From contig JAUVYS010000048.1 in the NCBI GenBank assembly GCA_030602965.1, forward strand, positions 1 to 8,494: a DNA stretch of 8,494 bases. The letters run 5' to 3'. The DNA is from Candidatus Bathyarchaeota archaeon. Lineage in GTDB: Archaea > Thermoproteota > Bathyarchaeia > RBG-16-48-13 > JAGMEO01. The notes under the pieces were generated by a model. The model saw only the letters and a program-made list of their open reading frames with translations. It was not told the origin of the DNA and did no database searches. The translations under genes and the position numbers were made by a program. Below are positions 5,287-8,494 of this stretch, in pieces; within the stretch, counting starts at the first letter, position 1, and the number at the start of each line of letters is the position of its first letter.

Positions 5287-5306
5287 AATTATTTGTGTAA
5301 ATAATT
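5287..5306. repeat. Inverted repeat AATTATTT-gtgt-AAATAATT
   Basis: Perfect 8-bp arms with a 4-base centre lie between the left 61-bp repeat and the cassette promoter. In such AT-rich DNA some inverted repeats arise by chance, but this one sits just upstream of another inverted repeat and the TATA box. Confidence 0.35.
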
Positions 5307-5314
5307 GACTTCTG

Positions 5315-5346
5315 TTGTCTAGACCCCATTAACATAGATTAGACAA
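5315..5346. promoter_or_regulatory. Operator-like inverted repeat TTGTCTA...TAGACAA before the cassette promoter
   Basis: TTGTCTA (5315-5321) and TAGACAA (5340-5346) are perfect 7-bp inverted arms with an 18-base spacer. The right arm ends 6 bases before the TATA-like box at 5353. Position and symmetry suit a regulator that binds at or beside the BRE. Confidence 0.4.
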
Positions 5347-5352
5347 TTACAT

Positions 5353-5361
5353 CTATATAAT
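5353..5361 (+). promoter_or_regulatory. TATA box of the cassette operon
   Basis: CTATATAAT at 5353-5361 would place the start of transcription near 5385, within the purine-rich stretch GAGAGAGTAAG, about 50 bases before the TTG at 5435. It is the clearest TATA box in the spacer and would drive the three cassette genes. Confidence 0.5.
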
Positions 5362-5434
5362 CTGATTCTATATGTAGTAGAATTGAGAGAGTAAGATTTC
5401 GACAATTCCACTTGTATAAGCGAGGAGAACTTCA

Positions 5435-6472
5435 TTGCATATTAGTACTTTAAAAAATATTCGAAGGAATTTACCTATTGCTCTTCTGTTCAGTTTGTAT
5501 TTATTATCTAGTGTCCAGACTCAATTTGTAAGAATTTCAGCTAGGACGAACGTCCTCTTAATAGAACCAAATGCTGACTCTTTTGTTGATAATAAAAATA
5601 TGATCGGTGATTCTCGAGTGAATTTGAATTATGGTGGTCAAGATAAATTAGATGTTTATTATTGGCATACCTGGGCTATTGTAACTGAATATAGATTTAC
5701 TTATCTAAAATTTAATTTGACTGATTTTCCGACAGCGCTTGAAATTCAAACAGCTACTCTCAACTTATTTACAAAATATGTAAGTGCGACTATGGACATT
5801 TCAACACATTATTGTTCTGATAATTCTTGGGCTGAAACAGAAATAACTTGGAATAATAGACCAATGGAAACAGATGAGTCGACTGATACGTTGACTGTTG
5901 CATCCGTAGGTTGGTATACTTGGGATATAAAAAATGATGTAATAAAGGCACTTCAGAGTTCAGAGAAGTTTCTGACTGAAGTTTTAAAACCTGATGAAAC
6001 TGGAGATTTAGATGTAACCGTTCAATTTTATCCAAAGGAAGCTTCAGAAGGTTTTAGGCCGTATCTTAGAATTTCATTTAATAAAATTCAACCCACAATA
6101 GACTTCGAACCAATAGGAAATAAAAAATTAGGAGAAACAGTAAGATTCTATGGTAGTATGAATCCAGCATGGTCAGGTATTAATATCTTTTTAACAATAA
6201 CCGACCCAGAAGAAGATTCAATTGATTTACCTGCTACACAAACTGATGAAAATGGGGATTTCTATTTCGATTATACATTAAATAAAAAAGGATATTGGAA
6301 AATTAAAGCAATTAGTATAAGTGATGACTTTTTTGAATCAGTGACAAGTTCTGAAATATCGGTTCCAGTCGACGTTGACCCTTTCTGGGATTTTATATTC
6401 AAAAATTGGCTGTTGATAGTATTAGTGATTATAATTGTTATTATAATTTGGTTTTTATTTTTAAGAGATTGA
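5435..6472 (+). CDS. Surface-anchored DNRLRE-domain protein with Ig-like domain and C-terminal membrane anchor
   Basis: This 345-residue protein starts with a signal sequence (about residues 11-30). A DNRLRE-type beta domain covers about 42-215: ADSFVDNKN near its start, TYLKFNL (89-95), the signature SDNSWAETEITWNNRP (128-143) and FRPYLRISF at its end. An Ig-like/carboxypeptidase-regulatory-type domain (about 218-313, with DENGDFYFDYTL) and a membrane helix at 322-343 with a short tail follow. DNRLRE domains are carbohydrate-associated or structural beta modules of secreted proteins, so this is an outward-facing surface protein; its ligand is unknown. The start is TTG at 5435, chosen because GAGGAG (5422-5427) lies 7 bases upstream. 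It is the first gene after the cassette promoter, and the next gene starts 41 bases beyond its stop, suggesting co-transcription. Confidence 0.85.
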   Translation: MHISTLKNIRRNLPIALLFSLYLLSSVQTQFVRISARTNVLLIEPNADSFVDNKNMIGDSRVNLNYGGQDKLDVYYWHTWAIVTEYRFTYLKFNLTDFPTALEIQTATLNLFTKYVSATMDISTHYCSDNSWAETEITWNNRPMETDESTDTLTVASVGWYTWDIKNDVIKALQSSEKFLTEVLKPDETGDLDVTVQFYPKEASEGFRPYLRISFNKIQPTIDFEPIGNKKLGETVRFYGSMNPAWSGINIFLTITDPEEDSIDLPATQTDENGDFYFDYTLNKKGYWKIKAISISDDFFESVTSSEISVPVDVDPFWDFIFKNWLLIVLVIIIVIIIWFLFLRD

Positions 6473-6513
6473 TTAAAACCTGAGTAACCTAAAATAATTT
6501 GGATGAATGAACT

Positions 6514-6753
6514 TTGTTTTCAGAACGACGTAGGTTACCTGTTTTTGAAGAAAAAGATTTTCATGATATTCTTCAAAAAGTAGGGTTATTAAAAAAAATT
6601 GAAGCAGGAAAATTATTTTGTTCCAAATGTGAGATAAAAATAACTAAAGAAAATTTTGGTGCTTTGTATATTCCTAAAGGTTCTGAAGACGTTGCAGTAG
6701 TATGTAATCGATCAGATTGTCTTAGACTTATTGCGGAGGATATTGAACTGTGA
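6514..6753 (+). CDS. Small four-cysteine zinc-binding protein (79 residues), function unknown
   Basis: This is a soluble 79-residue protein with a helical start (residues 11-30) and two cysteine pairs: C36-x2-C39 (CSKCE) and C64-x4-C69 (CNRSDC), about 25 residues apart. They are consistent with one zinc ribbon or treble-clef site. It is preceded by a basic N-terminus (RRR at 5-7). The start is TTG at 6514, with a weak GGATGA at 6501-6506; the two nearby ATGs are out of frame. Its stop overlaps the next start by 4 bases (GTGA at 6750-6753), a strong sign of translational coupling and hence of a shared task with the 333-residue protein. The metal site and small size suggest an adaptor or nucleic-acid/protein-binding partner rather than an enzyme. 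I do not recognise a named family. Confidence 0.75.
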   Translation: MFSERRRLPVFEEKDFHDILQKVGLLKKIEAGKLFCSKCEIKITKENFGALYIPKGSEDVAVVCNRSDCLRLIAEDIEL

Positions 6754-7751
6754 CAGCCGATATAGGTAATTATCTATTAGCTATACTTTCTTCTTCAACA
6801 GTAACGTCTCTTATTCTTCTGTGGTTTTTTATTAGAAATCCTGAGAAGGTTGAAAAATGGGTCTCCTTATTTTTAAAAACTTTTGCTTTTGTTAGTGCAA
6901 GAGCTGCACGAACACATATGGCAACAGATATACAATCAAAGATTGCTGAAGCAAGAAAAGAACTAAACATTAGAGAGGAAGTTCTGCCATATGGTGTAAA
7001 AATTAAATGGACAGATGTAGATGATGTTGAAACTGACTTAAAAGATAAAAGATTAGTTGTTATGATGAGACCATATGCAAGTCAAGCAAAAAACTTCGCA
7101 ACAATTATTTCAGTTTATATCCCTGAAGTGTTATTACCAAAAGCAAAAAGATATGTTGAACCTAAATTAATGACCGGTATTGAACATACAATATCAAAAT
7201 CTATTCTTCAACGAAATTCTAAAGCCCTTGATTATTACTTGAATGCTTTTTTAGAAAAAGATAATGATATAGCATCTTATATCACAAAAATGGATAAAGT
7301 GCATATGCAAGGCGCTCTTTCACGATTACTTCTTCCTGAATTAAAACGATTAAATGTTCTATATCCTCAAGAATCAAATAGTATGGTTTTTAAGGAAACA
7401 AAGAATTTTTCAGAAATGGTTTATAATTTTGTTACTAAAGAACCTGGAGTAGATGTTTCTCCTAATTATTTAGGTAATCACATTAAGATGGCCATTGTTG
7501 CTATAGCTAAACCATATCAATTAGTAGAAGGAAAGGTACCTGCTAGTTATACTTTTATTCAAAAGGCTAAAGAGAAAGGTATAGACCACTTTTATATTGT
7601 TTGTACGGAAGCCTTTATTCAATATGCCAAAGATTTAATTGAGGATTGTAAAAATAAATTGAGCCTTTCCAAAGTATTTGAAGAGGAATATAAGGCAACT
7701 TTCAGAGAAAAGCAAACAATTATGTTTTGTGCTGTGTTGGTATCATCATAA
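6750..7751 (+). CDS. Membrane-anchored 333-residue protein of unknown function, translationally coupled to the zinc protein
   Basis: A single N-terminal membrane helix (about residues 7-28) is followed by RNPEKVEKW, a charged amphipathic helix (50-72) and a large soluble part. VKIKWTDVDDVETDLKDKRLVV (83-104) reads as beta strands. YASQAKNFATIISVYIPEVLLPKAKRY (99-125) and the region to 185 are helical. The last 130 residues look alpha/beta (GNHIKMAIVAIAKPY; DHFYIVCTEAFIQYAKDLI), ending in a hydrophobic strand (TIMFCAVLVSS). I see no Walker, HD, protease, nuclease or TIR motif. It starts at GTG 6750, inside the stop of the upstream gene. The layout, one membrane anchor with the bulk in the cytoplasm and a coupled zinc-finger partner, fits a sensor or effector at the membrane. 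That role is inference. Confidence 0.7.
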   Translation: MTADIGNYLLAILSSSTVTSLILLWFFIRNPEKVEKWVSLFLKTFAFVSARAARTHMATDIQSKIAEARKELNIREEVLPYGVKIKWTDVDDVETDLKDKRLVVMMRPYASQAKNFATIISVYIPEVLLPKAKRYVEPKLMTGIEHTISKSILQRNSKALDYYLNAFLEKDNDIASYITKMDKVHMQGALSRLLLPELKRLNVLYPQESNSMVFKETKNFSEMVYNFVTKEPGVDVSPNYLGNHIKMAIVAIAKPYQLVEGKVPASYTFIQKAKEKGIDHFYIVCTEAFIQYAKDLIEDCKNKLSLSKVFEEEYKATFREKQTIMFCAVLVSS

Positions 7752-7853
7752 TTTAGTTAAAAATTAATGATCTTTAGATTTTCTGTGAATTGTTTTTGCC
7801 TAATCAATTTCAATATAAAAATCGCAATTTAACCTTCAATAAATAAAACATAG

Positions 7854-7979
7854 ATCTCTATATCTCAAATATTATGTACCGGCCCGGCAACCGTTTTCAA
7901 AGCATTTGTCTTCGGAGCCGGCTTTCTATTCTCATTATTCTCTTTCTCTAAAAAACAAAAGAATATGTTAATTGTTTAA
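7854..7979 (+). pseudogene. Possible remnant of a membrane-protein C-terminus (no start codon)
   Basis: A frame open from 7854 to the TAA at 7977-7979 has no ATG, GTG or TTG at its start, but reads like a real protein end. GPATVFKAFVFGAGFLFSLF gives a membrane helix, and SFSKKQKN a basic tail. The stretch 7878-7925 is much richer in G and C than the DNA around it, including ACCGGCCCGGCAACCG and GGAGCCGGC, which can also pair as CCGGC/GCCGG over a long loop. Both facts suggest a fragment of older chromosomal DNA, left when the cassette was inserted or a deletion occurred. A chance open frame cannot be excluded. Confidence 0.35.
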
Positions 7980-7983
7980 TTGA

Positions 7984-8044
7984 AATAAAAACTACTCAAC
8001 TAAACTAATCAAATAATTATCATAATATAATAACGATGATAACA
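7984..8044. repeat. 61-bp direct repeat, right copy (DR-R)
   Basis: Same orientation as 5193-5253 and 58/61 identical; the differences are AA for TT in ACTACTCAAC and one T for A in AATTATC. It ends 26 bases before the stop of the DNA methyltransferase gene, so the cassette it closes is convergent with that gene. The distance between copies is 2,791 bp. Between the cassette's last stop (7751) and 8070 I see only this repeat and the possible gene remnant. Confidence 0.85.
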
Positions 8045-8070
8045 TTTTCACAGATTTTTTTTCCGCATAA

Positions 8071-8494
8071 TCAGGGGTTGATCGTGAAGTTTCTTATGAT
8101 GAGGTGTGTGGTCTTTCTTTCTCTGATTCCGTATCGCATAGACCCGGCTACAACATTTGTAACATCTAGAAACTTCATATCGTAATTTTTGTAGAGTTCT
8201 CGTATGGTGGCGTTGTCGTCGTAGGTGAGAATCCACTTACCCTGTAACCCTACAAGGACTGTGTGGAGGTTCTCGTGTTGACCATTGGAGAAACCCATCC
8301 CAGAGTTGTCTGTACCATAGTAAGGCGGGTCAACGTAGAACAATGTTTCTTCTGAGTCGTAGCGTTGAAGGCAGTCTTGATAGTCTAGGTGTTCGATGAT
8401 CACGTTTCGAAGCCTCTCTCCGAACGCTTCAAACTGCTGAATCTTGTTGTTGAGTGACTGTGTTTTGCTTCTTCGCTTGGAGTATCCGAAGCTG
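8071..8494 (-). CDS. D12-class N6-adenine DNA methyltransferase, C-terminal part (5' end outside window)
   Basis: On the minus strand the frame is open from the right edge (about 141 codons visible) to the TGA at 8071-8073, so the gene is cut by the window. The GTG at 8401-8403 is not its start: upstream codons FGYSKRRSKTQSLNNKIQQF, then FEAFGERLRN, continue the fold. The catalytic motif is FYVDPPYYGTD (DPPY, visible residues about 55-58), which binds the flipped adenine. The end, GIRERKTTHLIIRNF, is typical of Dam/D12 enzymes. These methylate adenine in a short site and occur as orphan phage/virus enzymes or in restriction-modification systems; no nuclease partner is visible. Its base composition is less AT-rich than the cassette, like the left edge of the window. 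Confidence 0.85.
   Translation of the reverse strand, partial: SFGYSKRRSKTQSLNNKIQQFEAFGERLRNVIIEHLDYQDCLQRYDSEETLFYVDPPYYGTDNSGMGFSNGQHENLHTVLVGLQGKWILTYDDNATIRELYKNYDMKFLDVTNVVAGSMRYGIRERKTTHLIIRNFTINP

Noticed and set aside
5790..6035. Minus-strand open frame within the DNRLRE gene
   Set aside because: Antisense shadow of a gene whose domain signature (SDNSWAETEITWNNRP) crosses this stretch.
8071..8090. Third copy of the 44-bp repeat (AGGGGTTGA in TCAGGGGTTGATCGTGAAG)
   Set aside because: The match covers only about nine bases, lies within the coding end of the DNA methyltransferase and does not extend into the rest of the repeat.
8048..8236. Second minus-strand frame overlapping the end of the DNA methyltransferase
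   Set aside because: It reads the methyltransferase in another frame and yields an Arg/His-rich sequence without any pattern.

Overview
The window looks like archaeal chromosomal DNA. Ribosome-binding sites (GAGGAG, GGAGAG) precede mostly TTG starts, AT-rich TATA-like boxes lie at archaeal distances, and gene ends carry poly-T signals. The proteins also fit Archaea: a secreted protein with a DxDxDG C-terminal module, a RAD55/KaiC-like ATPase, DNRLRE surface domains and small membrane-anchored beta proteins. A Bathyarchaeia-type lineage or a methanogen/ANME relative would fit. This is inference; no rRNA or other marker is present.

Layout: (1) Bases 1-281 hold the tail of a secreted protein, followed by a stem-loop/poly-T terminator. 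(2) Bases 282-1445 hold an integral-membrane isoprenylcysteine/phospholipid-type methyltransferase. A 44-45 bp imperfect repeat that can fold as a hairpin lies on each side of it. (3) Bases 1446-2339, minus strand, encode a RecA/KaiC-like protein that has lost its Walker A lysine and carries an N-terminal ferritin-like helical region. (4) Bases 2340-3311 are about 970 bp without a convincing gene. They contain a 21-bp tandem repeat array decaying rightward, a 9-bp-arm palindrome and three closely spaced hairpins. (5) Bases 3312-4442 encode a tyrosine recombinase with an Asn-rich insertion in its catalytic domain and an ill-defined 5' end. (6) Bases 4545-5096 encode a double-anchored extracytoplasmic beta protein. 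(7) Bases 5193-8044 form a cassette bounded by two 61-bp direct repeats (58/61 identical). It holds a DNRLRE surface protein, a 79-residue four-cysteine zinc-binding protein and a 333-residue membrane-anchored protein of unknown function; the last two overlap by 4 bp. (8) Bases 8071-8494, minus strand, hold the C-terminal part of a D12-class adenine DNA methyltransferase that runs off the right edge.

Bases of about 3300 to 8045 are visibly more AT-rich than the two edges. With the recombinase and repeats, this points to an integrated or repeatedly rearranged accessory region. The most interesting signal is that sequence blocks of the 61-bp repeats recur, in circularly permuted order, inside the recombinase reading frame, where they encode its Asn-rich linker. 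This ties the recombinase gene to the repeats that bracket the cassette. The zinc-ribbon plus membrane-protein pair is the best candidate here for an undescribed functional unit. Its role cannot be read from sequence alone, though the setting (recombinase, cassette-flanking repeats, DNA methyltransferase) is typical of accessory or defence-type islands.
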